From Hippophae tibetana (Eukaryota > Streptophyta > Magnoliopsida > Rosales > Elaeagnaceae): a stretch of DNA of 64,000 bases. The stretch's first letter is position 1, and every line of letters begins with the position of its first letter. Shown here piece by piece: positions 1 through 12,490 of the stretch. The notes below the pieces were generated by a model. It worked only from the letters and a program-made list of their open reading frames with translations. It did no database searches and had not been told where the DNA came from. Position numbers and translations under genes: made by a program. Location: NCBI GenBank assembly GCA_037013495.1, contig CM072810.1, forward strand, positions 52,686,843-52,750,842, written 5' to 3'.

Positions 1-1000
1 GTCACTTGTAAACGAACTTCACCTCGAACTTGTGCTTTTATGGGATACAAATTCGGAGATCATGTTTTGATAACAAATATAGGAAAAATAGCTAATCCTT
101 CCTTCCTAAAGCTTAAGCTTCCCATACGGGACGCTTGAACTATCACCCTTAATCCTCGTTCATAGATCACAACAAGTCACGAGGCTGTTACCCCCCGTGC
201 ACGACACAAGTCATTCTAAATGACACTTGGAAACAACATAGAAAGGTTACCCACAACAACGAACCCCGGGATAGTACTTACCTCGGTTGTATCATTCCGT
301 CTCTTGTAAGCGAACTTCACCTCGGACTTGTGCTTTTATGGGATACAAATCGGAGATCATATTTTGATACCAAACATAGGGAAATAGTTAATCCTTCCTT
401 CCTAAAGCTTAAGCTTTCCATGCGGGACGCTTGAACTGTCACCCTTAATCCTCGTTCAAAGATCACAACAAGTCACGAGGCTGTTACCCCCCGTGCACGA
501 CACAAGTCATTTTAAATGACACTTGGAAACAACATAGAAAGGTTACCCACAACAACAAACCCAGGGATGGTACTTACCTCGGTTGCATCATTCCGTCTCT
601 TGTAAGCGAACTTCACCTCTAACTTGTGCTTTAATGGGATACAAATCGGAGATCATGTTTTGATACCAAACATTGGAAAATAGCTAATCCTTCCTTCCTA
701 AAGCTTAAGCTTTCAATACGGGACGCTTGAACTGTCACCCTTAATCCTCGTTCAAAGCTCACAACAAGTCACGAGGATGTTACCCTCCCCCGGTGCACGA
801 CACAAGTCATTCTAAATGACACTTGGAAACAACAAGGAAAGGTTACCCACAACAACGAACCCAGGGATGGTACTTACCTCGGTTGCATCATTCTGTCTCT
901 TGCAAGCGAACTTCACCTCTAAGTTGTGCTTTTATGGGATACAAATCGGAGATCATATTTTGATACCAAACATAGGAAAATAGCAAATCCTTCCTTCCTA
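1..1000 (+). repeat. Irregular monomers left of the first clear HOR
   Basis: About three and a half units of mixed type, with no copy at a fixed HOR distance that I can follow. They carry private changes: GTTGTATCATTCC near 290, CGGGATAGTACTT near 270, an interrupted C-tract (CCCTCCCCCGG) near 783 and GCTTTAATGGG near 630. No gene or other element is seen. This may be the tail of an older HOR that continues beyond the window. Confidence 0.7.
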
Positions 1001-1082
1001 AAGCTTAAGCTTTCAATACGGGACGCTTGAACTGTCACCCTTAATCCTCGTTCAAAGATCACAACAAGTCACGAGGATGTTT

Positions 1083-1100
1083 CCCCCCCCCCCCCCCCCC
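1083..1100 (+). repeat. Expanded C-tract, 18 C
   Basis: The variable C-tract before GTGCACG is usually 6 or 7 long. Here it is 18 C and follows TGTTT in place of TGTTA. On the minus strand this is an 18-G run able to form a G-quadruplex. The length may be affected by sequencing error in homopolymers. Confidence 0.85.
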
Positions 1101-1412
1101 GTGCACGACACAAGTCATTCTAAATGACACTTGGAAACAACATAGAAAGGTTACCCACAACAACAAACCCAGGGATGGATACTTACCTCGGTTGCATCAT
1201 TCCGTCACTTGTAAACGAACTTCACCTCGAACTTGTGCTTTTATGGGATACAAATTCGGAGATCATGTTTTGATTACAAATATAGGAAAAATAGCTAATC
1301 CTTCCTTCCTAAAGCTTAAGCTTCCCATACGGGACGCTTGAACTGTCACCCTTAATCCTCGTTCAAAGATCACAACAAGTCACGAAGCTGTTACCCCCCG
1401 TGAACGACACAA

Positions 1413-1427
1413 GTCATTTTAAATGAC
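1413..1427. repeat. Dyad GTCATTTTAAATGAC (exemplar)
   Basis: Seven-base arms GTCATTT and AAATGAC around one T. Most monomers have GTCATTCTAAATGAC, with six-base arms and a CTA centre. The symmetry extends imperfectly outward (CAAG before, CACTTG after, with a two-base bulge). It could form a small hairpin or be a protein-binding dyad; no function is shown. Confidence 0.75.
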
Positions 1428-3776
1428 ACTTGGAATCCACATAGAAAGTTTACCCACAACAACAAACCCAGGGATGGTACTTACCTCGGTTGCATCAATC
1501 CGTCTCTTGTAAGCGAACTTCACCTCTAACTTGTGCTTTTATGGGATACAAATCGGAGATCATGTTTTGATACCAAACATTGGAAAATGGCTAATCCTTC
1601 CTTCCTAAAGCTTAAGCTTTCAATACGGGACGCTTGAAGTGTCACCCTTAATCCTCGTTCAAAGCTCACAACAAGTCACGAGGATGTTACCCCCCCGTGC
1701 ACGACACAAGTCATTCTAAATGAAACTTGGAAACAACATAGAAAGGTTACCCACAACAACAAACCCAGGGATGGATACTTACCTCGGTTGCATCATTCCG
1801 TCTCTTGTAAACAAACTTCACCTCGAACTTGTGCTTTTATGGGATACAAATTCAGAGATCATGTTTTGATAACAACTATAGGAAAAATAGCTAATTCTTC
1901 CTTCCTAAAGCTTAAGCTTCCCATACTGGACGTTTGAACTATCACCCTTAATCCTCGTTCAAAGATCACAACAAGTCACGAGGCTGTTACCCCCCGTGCA
2001 CGACACAAGTCATTTTAAATGACACTTGGAAACAACATAGAAAGGTTACCCACAACAACAAACCCAGGGATGGTACTTACCTCGGTTGCATCATTCCGTC
2101 ACTTGTAAACGAACTTCACCTCGAACTTGTGCTTTTATGGGATACAAATTCGGATATCATGTTTTGATAACAAATATAGGAAAAATAGCTAATCCTTCCT
2201 TCCTAAAGCTTAAGCTTTCAATACGGGACGCTTGAACTGTCACCCTTAATCCTCGTTCAAAGCTCACAACAAGTCACGAGGATGTTACCCCCCCGTGCAC
2301 GACACAAGTCATTCTAAATGACACTTGGAAACAACATAGAAAGGTTACCCACAACAACAAACCCAGGGATGGATACTTACCTTGGTTGCATCATTCCGTC
2401 TCTTGTAAACGAACTCCATCTCGAACTTGTGCTTTTATGGGATACAAATTCGGAGATCATGTGTTGATAACAAATATAGGAAAAATAGCTAATCCTTCCT
2501 TCCTAATGCTTAAGCTTCGCATACGGTACGCTTGAACTGTCACCCTTAATCCTCGTTCAAAGATCACAACAAGTCACGAGGTTGTTACCCCCCGTGCACG
2601 ACACAAGTCATTTTAAATGACACTTGGAAACAACATATTAAGGTTACCCACAACAACAAACCCAGGGATGGTACTTACCTCGGTTGCATCATTCCGTCTC
2701 TTGTAAGCGAACTTCACCTCTAACTTGTGCTTTTATGGGATACAAATCGGAGATCATGTTTTGATACGAAACATGGGAAAATAGCTAATCCTTCCTTCCT
2801 AAAGCTTAAGCTTTCAATACGGGACGCTTGAACTGTCACCCTTAATCCTCGTTCAAAGCTCACAACAAGTCACGAGGATGTAACCCCCCCGTGCACGACA
2901 CAAGTCATTCTAAATGACACTTGGAAACAACAAGGAAAAGTTACCCACAACAACGAACTCATGGATGGTACTTACCTCGGTTGCATCATTCCGTCTCTTG
3001 TAAGCGAACTTCACCTCTAAGTTGTGCTTTTATGGGATACAAATCGGAGATAATGTTTTGATACCAAACATAGGAAAATATCAAATCCTTCCTTCCTAAA
3101 GCTTAAGCTTTCCATGCGGGACGCTTGAACTGTCACCCTTAATCCTCGTTCAAAGATCACGACAAGTCACGAGGATGTTACCCCCCCGTGCACGACACAA
3201 GTCATTATAAATGACACTTGGAAACAACATAGAAAGGTTACCCACAACAACAAACCCAGGGATGGATACTTACCTCGGTTGCATCATTCCGTCACTTGTA
3301 AACGAACTTCACCTCGAACTTGTGCTTTTATGGGATACAAATTTGGAGATCATGTTTTGATAACAAATATAGGAAAAATAGCTAATCCTTCCTTCCTAAA
3401 GCTTAAGCTTCCCATACGGTACGCTTGAACTGTCACCCTTAATCCTCGTTCAAAGATCACAACAAGTCACGAGGTTGTTACCCCCCGTGCACGACACAAG
3501 TCATTCTAAATGACACTTGGAAACAACATAGAAAGGTTACCCACAACAACAAACCCAGGGATGGTACTTACCTCGGATGCATCATTCCGTCTCTGGTAAG
3601 CGAACTTCACCTCTAACTTGTGCTTTTATGGGATACAAATCGGAGATCATGTTTTGATACGAAACATTGGAAAATAGCTAATCCTTCCTTCCTAAAGCTT
3701 AAGCTTTCAATACGGGACGCTTGAACTGTCACCCTTAATCCTCATTCAAAGATCACAACAAGTCACGAGGATGTTT

Positions 3777-3788
3777 CCCCCCCCCCCC
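3777..3788 (+). repeat. Expanded C-tract, 12 C
   Basis: Same site and same TGTTT context as the 18-C tract. The HOR copy 2688 bp downstream has an identical length. Confidence 0.85.
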
Positions 3789-6464
3789 GTGCACGACACA
3801 AGTCATTCTAAATGACACTTGGAAACAACATAGAAAGGTTACCCACAACAACAAACCCAGGGATGGATACTTACCTCGGTTGCATCATTCCGTCACTTGT
3901 AAACGAACTTCACCTCGAACTTGTGCTTTTATGGGATACAAATTCGAAGATCATGTTTTGATAACAAATATAGGAAAAATAGCTAATCCTTCCTTCCTAA
4001 AGCTTAAGCTTCCCATACGGGACGCTTGAACTGTCACCCTTAATCCTCGTTCAAAGATCACAACAAGTCACGAGGCTGTTACCCCCCGTGAACGACACAA
4101 GTCATTTTAAATGACACTTGGAATCCACATAGAAAGTTTACCCACAACAACAAACCCAGGGATGGTACTTACCTCGGTTGCATCATTCCGTCTCTTGTAA
4201 GCGAACTTCACCTCTAACTTTGACTTTTATGGGATACAAATCGGAGATCATGTTTTGATACCAAACATTGGAAAATGGCTAATCCTTCCTTCCTAAAGCT
4301 TAAGCTTTCAATACGGGACGCTTGAAGTGTCACCCTTAATCCTCGTTCAAAGCTCACAACAAGTCACGAGGATGTTACCCCCCCGTGCACGACACAAGTC
4401 ATTCTAAATGAAACTTGGAAACAACATAGAAAGGTTACCCACAACAACAAACCCAGGGATGGATACTTACCTCGGTTGCATCATTCCGTCTCTTGTAAAC
4501 AAACTTCACCTCGAACTTGTGCTTTTATGGGATACAAATTCAGAGATCATGTTTTGATAACAACTATAGGAAAAATAGCTAATTCTTCCTTCCTAAAGCT
4601 TAAGCTTCCCATACTGGACGTTTGAACTATCACCCTTAATCCTCGTTCAAAGATCACAACAAGTCACGAGGCTGTTACCCCCCGTGCACGACACAAGTCA
4701 TTTTAAATGACACTTGGAAACAACATAGAAAGGTTACCCACAACAACAAACCCAGGGATGGTACTTACCTCGGTTGCATCATTCCGTCACTTGTAAACGA
4801 ACTTCACCTCGAACTTGTGCTTTTATGGGATACAAATTCGGATATCATGTTTTGATAACAAATATAGGAAAAATAGCTAATCCTTCCTTCCTAAAGCTTA
4901 AGCTTTCAATACGGGACGCTTGAACTGTCACCCTTAATCCTCGTTCAAAGCTCACAACAAGTCACGAGGATGTTACCCCCCCGTGCACGACACAAGTCAT
5001 TCTAAATGACACTTGGAAACAACATAGAAAGGTTACCCACAACAACAAACCCAGGGATGGATACTTACCTTGGTTGCATCATTCCGTCTCTTGTAAACGA
5101 ACTCCATCTCGAACTTGTGCTTTTATGGGATACAAATTCGGAGATCATGTGTTGATAACAAATATAGGAAAAATAGCTAATCCTTCCTTCCTAAAGCTTA
5201 AGCTTCGCATACGGTACGTTTGAACTGTCACCCTTAATCCTCGTTCAAAGATCACAACAAGTCACGAGGTTGTTACCCCCCGTGCACGACACAAGTCATT
5301 TTAAATGACACTTGGAAACAACATATTAAGGTTACCCACAACAACAAACCCAGGGATGGTACTTACCTCGGTTGCATCATTCCGTCTCTTGTAAGCGAAC
5401 TTCACCTCTAACTTGTGCTTTTATGGGATACAAATCGGAGATCATGTTTTGATACGAAACATGGGAAAATAGCTAATCCTTCCTTCCTAAAGCTTAAGCT
5501 TTCAATACGGGACGCTTGAACTGTCACCCTTAATCCTCGTTCAAAGCTCACAACAAGTCACGAGGATGTAACCCCCCCGTGCACGACACAAGTCATTCTA
5601 AATGACACTTGGAAACAACAAGGAAAAGTTACCCACAACAACGAACTCATGGATGGTACTTACCTCGGTTGCATCATTCCGTCTCTTGTAAGCGAACTTC
5701 ACCTCTAAGTTGTGCTTTTATGGGATACAAATCGGAGATAATGTTTTGATACCAAACATAGGAAAATATCAAATCCTTCCTTCCTAAAGCTTAAGCTTTC
5801 CATGCGGGACGCTTGAACTGTCACCCTTAATCCTCGTTCAAAGATCACGACAAGTCACGAGGATGTTACCCCCCCGTGCACGACACAAGTCATTATAAAT
5901 GACACTTGGAAACAACATAGAAAGGTTACCCACAACAACAAACCCAGGGATGGATACTTACCTCGGTTGCATCATTCCGTCACTTGTAAACGAACTTCAC
6001 CTCGAACTTGTGCTTTTATGGGATACAAATTTGGAGATCATGTTTTGATAACAAATATAGGAAAAATAGCTAATCCTTCCTTCCTAAAGCTTAAGCTTCC
6101 CATACGGTACGCTTGAACTGTCACCCTTAATCCTCGTTCAAAGATCACAACAAGTCACGAGGTTGTTACCCCCCGTGCACGACACAAGTCATTCTAAATG
6201 ACACTTGGAAACAACATAGAAAGGTTACCCACAACAACAAACCCAGGGATGGTACTTACCTCGGATGCATCATTCCGTCTCTTGTAAGCGAACTTCACCT
6301 CTAACTTGTGCTTTTATGGGATACAAATCGGAGATCATGTTTTGATACGAAACATTGGAAAATAGCTAATCCTTCCTTCCTAAAGCTTAAGCTTTCAATA
6401 CGGGACGCTTGAACTGTCACCCTTAATCCTCATTCAAAGATCACAACAAGTCACGAGGATGTTT

Positions 6465-6476
6465 CCCCCCCCCCCC
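6465..6476 (+). repeat. Expanded C-tract, 12 C
   Basis: Third member of the TGTTT-linked expanded tracts, exactly 2688 bp from the one at 3777. These three are the only tracts clearly longer than 8 that I saw. Confidence 0.85.
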
Positions 6477-7090
6477 GTGCACGACACAAGTCATTCTAAA
6501 TGACACTTGGAAACAACATAGAAAGGTTACCCACAACAACAAACCCAGGGATGGATACTTACCTCGGTTGCATCATTCCGTCACTTGTAAACGAACTTCA
6601 CCTCGAACTTGTGCTTTTATGGGATACAAATTCGAAGATCATGTTTTGATAACAAATATAGGAAAAATAGCTAATCCTTCCTTCCTAAAGCTTAAGCTTC
6701 CCATACGGGACGCTTGAACTGTCACCCTTAATCCTCGTTCAAAGATCACAACAAGTCACGAGGCTGTTACCCCCCGTGAACGACACAAGTCATTTTAAAT
6801 GACACTTGGAAACCACATAGAAAGGTTACCCACAACAACAAACCCAGGGATGGTACTTACCTCGGTTGCATCATTCCGTCTCTTGTAAGCGAACTTCACC
6901 TCTAACTTTGACTTTTATGGGATACAAATCGGAGATCATGTTTTGATACCAAACATTGGAAAATGGCTAATCCTTCCTTCCTAAAGCTTAAGCTTTCAAT
7001 ACGGGACGCTTGAAGTGTCACCCTTAATCCTCGTTCAAAGCTCACAACAAGTCACGAGGATGTTACCCCCCCGTGCACGACACAAGTCAT

Positions 7091-9044
7091 TCTAAATGAC
7101 ACTTGGAAACAACATAGAAAGGTTACCCACAACAACAAACCCAGGGATGGTACTTACCTCGGTTGCATCATTCCGTCTCTTGTAAGCGAACTTCACCTCT
7201 AAGTTGTGCTTTTATGGGATACAAATCGGAGATAATGTTTTGATACCAAACATAGGAAAATATCAAATCCTTCCTTCCTAAAGCTTAAGCTTTCCATGCG
7301 GGACGCTTGAACTGTCACCCTTAATCCTCGTTCAATGATCACGATAAGTCACGAGGATGTTACCCCCCCGTGCACGACACAAGTCATTCTAAATGACACT
7401 TGGAAACAACATAGAAAGGTTACCCACAACAACAAACCCAGGGATGGATACTTACCTCGGTTTCATCATTCCGTCACTTGTAAACGAACTTCACCTCGAA
7501 CTTGTGCTTTTATGGGATACAAATTCGGAGATCATGTTTTGATAACAAATATAGGAAAAATAGCTAATCCTTCCTTCCTAAAGCTTAAGCTTCCCATACG
7601 GTACGCTTGAACTGTCACCCTTAATCCTCGTTCAAAGATAACAACAAGTCACGAGGTTGTTACCCCCCGTGCACGACACAAGTCATTCTAAATGACACTT
7701 GGAAACAACATAGAAAGGTTACCCACAACAACAAACCCAGGGATGGTACTTACCTCGGTTGCATCATTCTGTCTCTTGTAAGCGAACTTCACCTCTAACT
7801 TGTGCTTTTATGGGATACAAATCGGAGATCATGTTTTGATACGAAACATTGGAAAATAGCTAATCCTTCCTTCCTAAAGCTTAAGCTTTCAATACGGGAC
7901 GCTTGAACTGTCACCCTTAATCCTCGTTCAAAGCTCACAACAAGTCACGAGGATGTTACCCCCCCGTGCACGACACAAGTCATTCTAAATGACACTTGGA
8001 AACAACATAGAAAGGTTACCCACAACAACGAACCCATGGATGGTACTTACCTCGGTTGCATCATTCCGTCTCTTGTAAGCGAACTTCACCTCTAAGTTGT
8101 GCTTTTATGGGATACAAATCGGAGATCATGTTTTGATACCAAACATAGGAAAATAGCAAATCGTTCCTTCCTAAAGCTTAAGCTTTCAATACGGGACGCT
8201 TGAACTGTCACCCTTAATCCTCGTTCAAAGCTCACAACAAGTCACGAGGATGTTACCCCCCGTGCACGACACAAGTCATTCTAAATGACACATGGAAACA
8301 ACATAGAAAGGTTACCCACAACAACAAACCCAGGGATGGATACTTACCTCGGTTGCATCATTCCGTCTCTTGTAAACGAACTTCACCTCGAACTTGTGCT
8401 TTTATGGGATACAAATCGGACATTATATTTTGATACCAAACATAGGAAAATAGCTAATCCTTCCTTCCTAAAGCTTAAGCTTTCCATGCGGGACGCTTGA
8501 ACTGTCACCCTTAATCCTCGTTCAAAGATCACAACAAGTCACGAGGATGTTACACCCCCGTGCACGACACAAGTCATTCTAAATGACACTTGGAAACAAC
8601 ATAGAAAGGTTACCCACAACAACAAACCCAGGGATGGTACTTACCTCGGTTGCATCATTCTGTCTCTTGTAAGCGAACTTCACCTCTAAGTTGTGCTTTT
8701 ATGGGATACAAATCGGAGATAATGTTTTGATACCAAACATAGGAAAATATCAAATCCTTCCTTCCTAAAGCTTAAGCTTTCCATGCGGGACGCTTGAACT
8801 GTCACCCTTAATCCTCGTTCAAAGATCACGACAAGTCGCAAGGATGTTACCCCTCGTGCACGACACAAGTCATTTTAAATGACACTTGGAAACAACATAG
8901 AAAGGTTACCCACAACAACAAACCCAGGGATGGTACTTACCTCGGTTGCATCATTCCGTCACTTGTAAACGAACTTCACCTCGAACTTGTGCTTTTATGG
9001 GATACAAATTCGTATATCATGTTTTGATAACAAAAATAGGAAAA
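7091..9044 (+). repeat. Mosaic monomers; 7090-8390 matches 12450-13750
   Basis: The ACGATAAG variant at 7341 recurs at 12699, a shift of 5358 bp (18 monomers), and neighbouring unit types match until about 8390. There the window enters a type D unit (ACATTATA at 8420) while the counterpart at about 13775 continues as type A. One unit at 8840 has GTCGCAAGG in place of GTCACGAGG. No gene is present. Confidence 0.65.
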
Positions 9045-11890
9045 ATAGCTAATCCTTCCTTCCTAAAGCTTAAGCTTCCCATACTGGACGTTTGAACTAT
9101 CACCCTTAATCCTCGTTCAAAGATCACAACAAGTCACGAGGCTGTTACCCCTCGTGCACGACACAAGTCATTTTAAATGACACTTGGAAACAACATAGAA
9201 AGGTTACCCACAACAACAAACCCAGGGATGGTACTTACCTCGGTTGCATCATTCCGTCACTTGTAAACGAACTTCACCTCGAACTTGTGCTTTTATGGGA
9301 TACAAATTCGTATATCATGTTTTGATAACAAATATAGGAAAAATAGCTAATCCTTCCTTCCTAAAGCTTAAGCTTTCAATACGGGACGCTTGAACTGTCA
9401 CCCTTAATCCTCGTTCAAAGCTCACAACAAGTCACGAGGATGTTACCCCCCCGTGCACGACACAAGTCATTCTAAATGACACTTGGAAACAACATTGAAA
9501 GGTTACCCACAACAACAAACCCAGGGATGGATACTTACCTTGGTTGCATCATTCCGTCTCTTGTAAACGAACTCCATCTCGAACTTGTGCTTTTATGGGA
9601 TAGAAATTCGGAGATCATGTTTTGATAACAAATATAGGAAAAATAGCTAATCCTTCCTTCCTAAAGCTTAAGCTTCCCATACGGTACGCTTGAACTGTCA
9701 CCCTTAATCCTCGTTCAAAGATCACAACAAGTCACGAGGTTGTTACCCCCCGTGCACGACACAAGTCATTTTAAATGACACTTGGAAACAACATATTAAG
9801 GTTACCCACAACAACAAACTCAGGGATGGTACTTACCTCGGTTGCATCATTCCGTCTCTTGTAAGCGAACTTCACCTCTAACTTGTGCTTTTATGGGATA
9901 CAAATCGGAGATCATGTTTTGATACGAAACATGGGAAAATAGCTAATCCTTCCTTCCTAAAGCTTAAGCTTTCAATACGGGACGCTTGAACTGTCACCCT
10001 TAATCCTCGTTCAAAGCTCACAACAAGTCACGAGGATGTTACCCCCCCGTGCACGACACAAGTCATTCTAAATGACACTTGGAAACAACATAGAAAGGTT
10101 ACCCACAACAACAAACCCAGGGATGGATACTTACCTTGGTTGCATCATTCCGTCTCTTGTAAACGAACTCCATCTCGAACTTGTGGTTTTATGGGATACA
10201 AATTCGGAGATCATGTTTTGATAACAAATATAGGAAAAATAGCTAATCCTTCCTTCCTAAAGCTTAAGCTTGCCATACGGTACGCTTGAACTGTCACCCT
10301 TAATCCTCGTTCAAAGATCACAACAAGTCACGAGGTTGTTACCCCCCGTGCACGACACAAGTCATTTTAAATGACACTTGGAAACAACATATTAAGGTTA
10401 CCCACAACAACAAACCCAGGGATGGTACTTACCTCGGTTGCATCATTCCGTCTCTTGTAAGCGAACTTCACCTCTAACTTGTGCTTTTATGGGATACAAA
10501 TCGGAGATCATGTTTTGATACGAAACATGGGAAAATAGCTAATCCTTCCTTCCTAAAGCTTAAGCTTTCAATACGGGACGCTTGAACTGTCACCCTTAAT
10601 CCTCGTTCAAAGCTCACAACAAGTCACGAGGATGTTACCCCCCCGTGCACGACACAAGTCATTCTAAATGACACTTGGAAACAACAAGGAAAAGTTACCC
10701 ACAACAACGAACCCATGGATGGTACTTACCTCGGTTGCATAATTCCGTCTCTTGTAAGCGAACTTCACCTCTAAGTTGTGCTTTTATGGGATACAAATCG
10801 GAGATAATGTTTTGATACCAAACATAGGAAAATATCAAATCCTTCCTTCCTAAAGCTTAAGCTTTCCATGCGGGACGCTTGAACTGTCACCCTTAATCCT
10901 CGTTCAAAGATCACGACAAGTCACGAGGATGTTACCCCCCCGTGCACGACACAAGTCATTCTAAATGACACTTGGAAACAATATAGAAAGGTTACCCACA
11001 ACAACAAACCCAGGGATGGATACTTACCTCGGTTGCATCATTCCGTCACTTGTAAACGAACTTCACCTCGAACTTGTGCTTTTATGGGATACAAATTCGG
11101 AGATCATGTTTTGATAACAAATATAGGAAAAATAGCTAATCCTTCCTTCCTAAAGCTTATGCTTCCCATACGGTACGCTTGAACTGTCACCCTTAATCCT
11201 CGTTCAAAGATCACAACAAGTCACGAGGCTGTTACCCCCCGTGAACGACACAAGTCATTTTAAATGACACTTGGAAACCACATAGAAAGGTTACCCACAA
11301 CAACAAACCCAGGGATGGTACCTACCTCGGTTGCATCATTCCGTCTCTTGTAAGAGAACTTCACCTCTAACTTGTGCTTTTATGGGATACAAATCGGAGA
11401 TCATGTTTTGATACCAAACATTGGAAAATGGCTAATCCTTCCTTCCTAAAGCTTAAGCTTTCAATACGGGACGCTTGAAGTGTCACCCTTAATCCTCGTT
11501 CAAAGCTCACAACAAGTCACGAGGATGTTACCCCCCCATGCACGACACAAGTTATTCTAAATGACACTTGGAAACAACATAGAAAGGTTACCCACAACAA
11601 CAAACCCAGGGATGGTACTTACCTCGGTTGCATCATTCCGTCTCTTGTAAGCGAACTTCACCTATAAGTTGTGCTTTTATGGGATACAAATCGGAGATAA
11701 TGTTTTGATACCAAACATAGGAAAATATCAAATCCTTCCTTCCTAAAGCTTAAGCTTTCCATGCGGGACGCTTGAACTGTCACCCTTAATCCTCGTTCAA
11801 AGATCACGACAAGTCACGAGGATGTTACCCCCCCGTGCACGACACAAGTCATTCTAAATGACACTTGGAAACAACATAGAAAGGTTACCC
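9045..11890 (+). repeat. Block duplicated at 18870-21716 (shift 9826 bp)
   Basis: GAGGCTGTTACCCCTCG at 9139 matches 18965, CAACATATTA at 9789 matches 19615, and GGTACCTACC at 11317 matches 21143, each displaced by exactly 9826 bp (33 monomers). Upstream of about 9045 the sequences differ (CAAAAATAGG near 9030 against CAAATATAGG near 18857). The copy lies well away from its source, with unrelated HOR blocks between them. That suggests either a large tandem duplication later broken up or transfer between arrays. Confidence 0.8.
9440..10635 (+). repeat. 596-bp dimer, two tandem copies
   Basis: ACTCCATCTC occurs at 9571 and 10167 and CAACATATTA at 9789 and 10385, both 596 bp apart. The pair ends where the next unit carries AACAAGGAAAAG near 10681. 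The same dimer pair is present in the displaced copy (19615 and 20211), so the dimer duplication predates the 9826-bp copying event. Confidence 0.8.
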
Positions 11891-12490
11891 ACAACAACAA
11901 ACCCAGGGATGGATGCTTACCTCGGTTGCATCATTCCGTCACTTGTAAACGAACTTCACCTCGAACTTGTGCTTTTATGGGATACAAATTCGGAGATCAT
12001 GTTTTGATAACAAATATAGGAAAAATAGCTAATCCTTCCTTCCTAAAGCTTATGCTTCCCATACGGTACGCTTGAACTATCACCCTTAATCCTCGTTCAA
12101 AGATCACAACAAGTCACGAGGCTGTTACCCCCCGTGAACGACACAAGTCATTTTAAATGACACTTGGAAACCACATAGAAAGGTTACCCACAACAACAAA
12201 CCCAGGGATGGTACCTACCTCGGTTGCATCATTCCGTCTCTTGTAAGAGAACTTCACCTCTAACTTGTGCTTTTATGGGATACAAATCGGAGATCATGTT
12301 TTGATACCAAACATTGGAAAATGGCTAATCCTTCCTTCCTAAAGCTTAAGCTTTCAATACGGGACGCTTGAAGTGTCACCCTTAATCCTCGTTCAAAGCT
12401 CACAACAAGTCACGAGGATGTTACCCCCCCATGCACGACACAAGTTATTCTAAATGACACTTGGAAACAACATAGAAAGGTTACCCACAA
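10700..12490 (+). repeat. 3-mer HOR, 893-bp period, two copies plus part of a third
   Basis: The order C, A-like, B-like repeats at 893 bp. GGATACTT or GGATGCTT units start at 11018, 11911 and 12804, and GGTACCTACC lies at 11317 and 12210. Marker GTAAGAGAAC and the C-tract ending CCATGCACG (loss of the CGTGCACG palindrome) are shared by both copies. From about 12490 the third copy diverges at its last unit. Confidence 0.8.

Larger units (their letters stand above)
1001..7090 (+). repeat. 9-mer HOR, 2688-bp period, two copies plus part of a third
   Basis: Rare markers recur 2688 bp apart. GGAATCCAC occurs at 1433 and 4121, CAACATATTA at 2631 and 5319, and C-tracts of 12 sit at 3777 and 6465. 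TGGAATCCAC at 1431 and 4119 has a TGGAAACCAC counterpart at 6807. Copies differ by only a handful of bases, such as AACTTGTGC near 1530 against AACTTTGAC near 4216 and 6904. Similarity to the third copy ends near 7090, where the unit switches type. The period is 9 monomers of about 298.7 bp. Confidence 0.85.
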
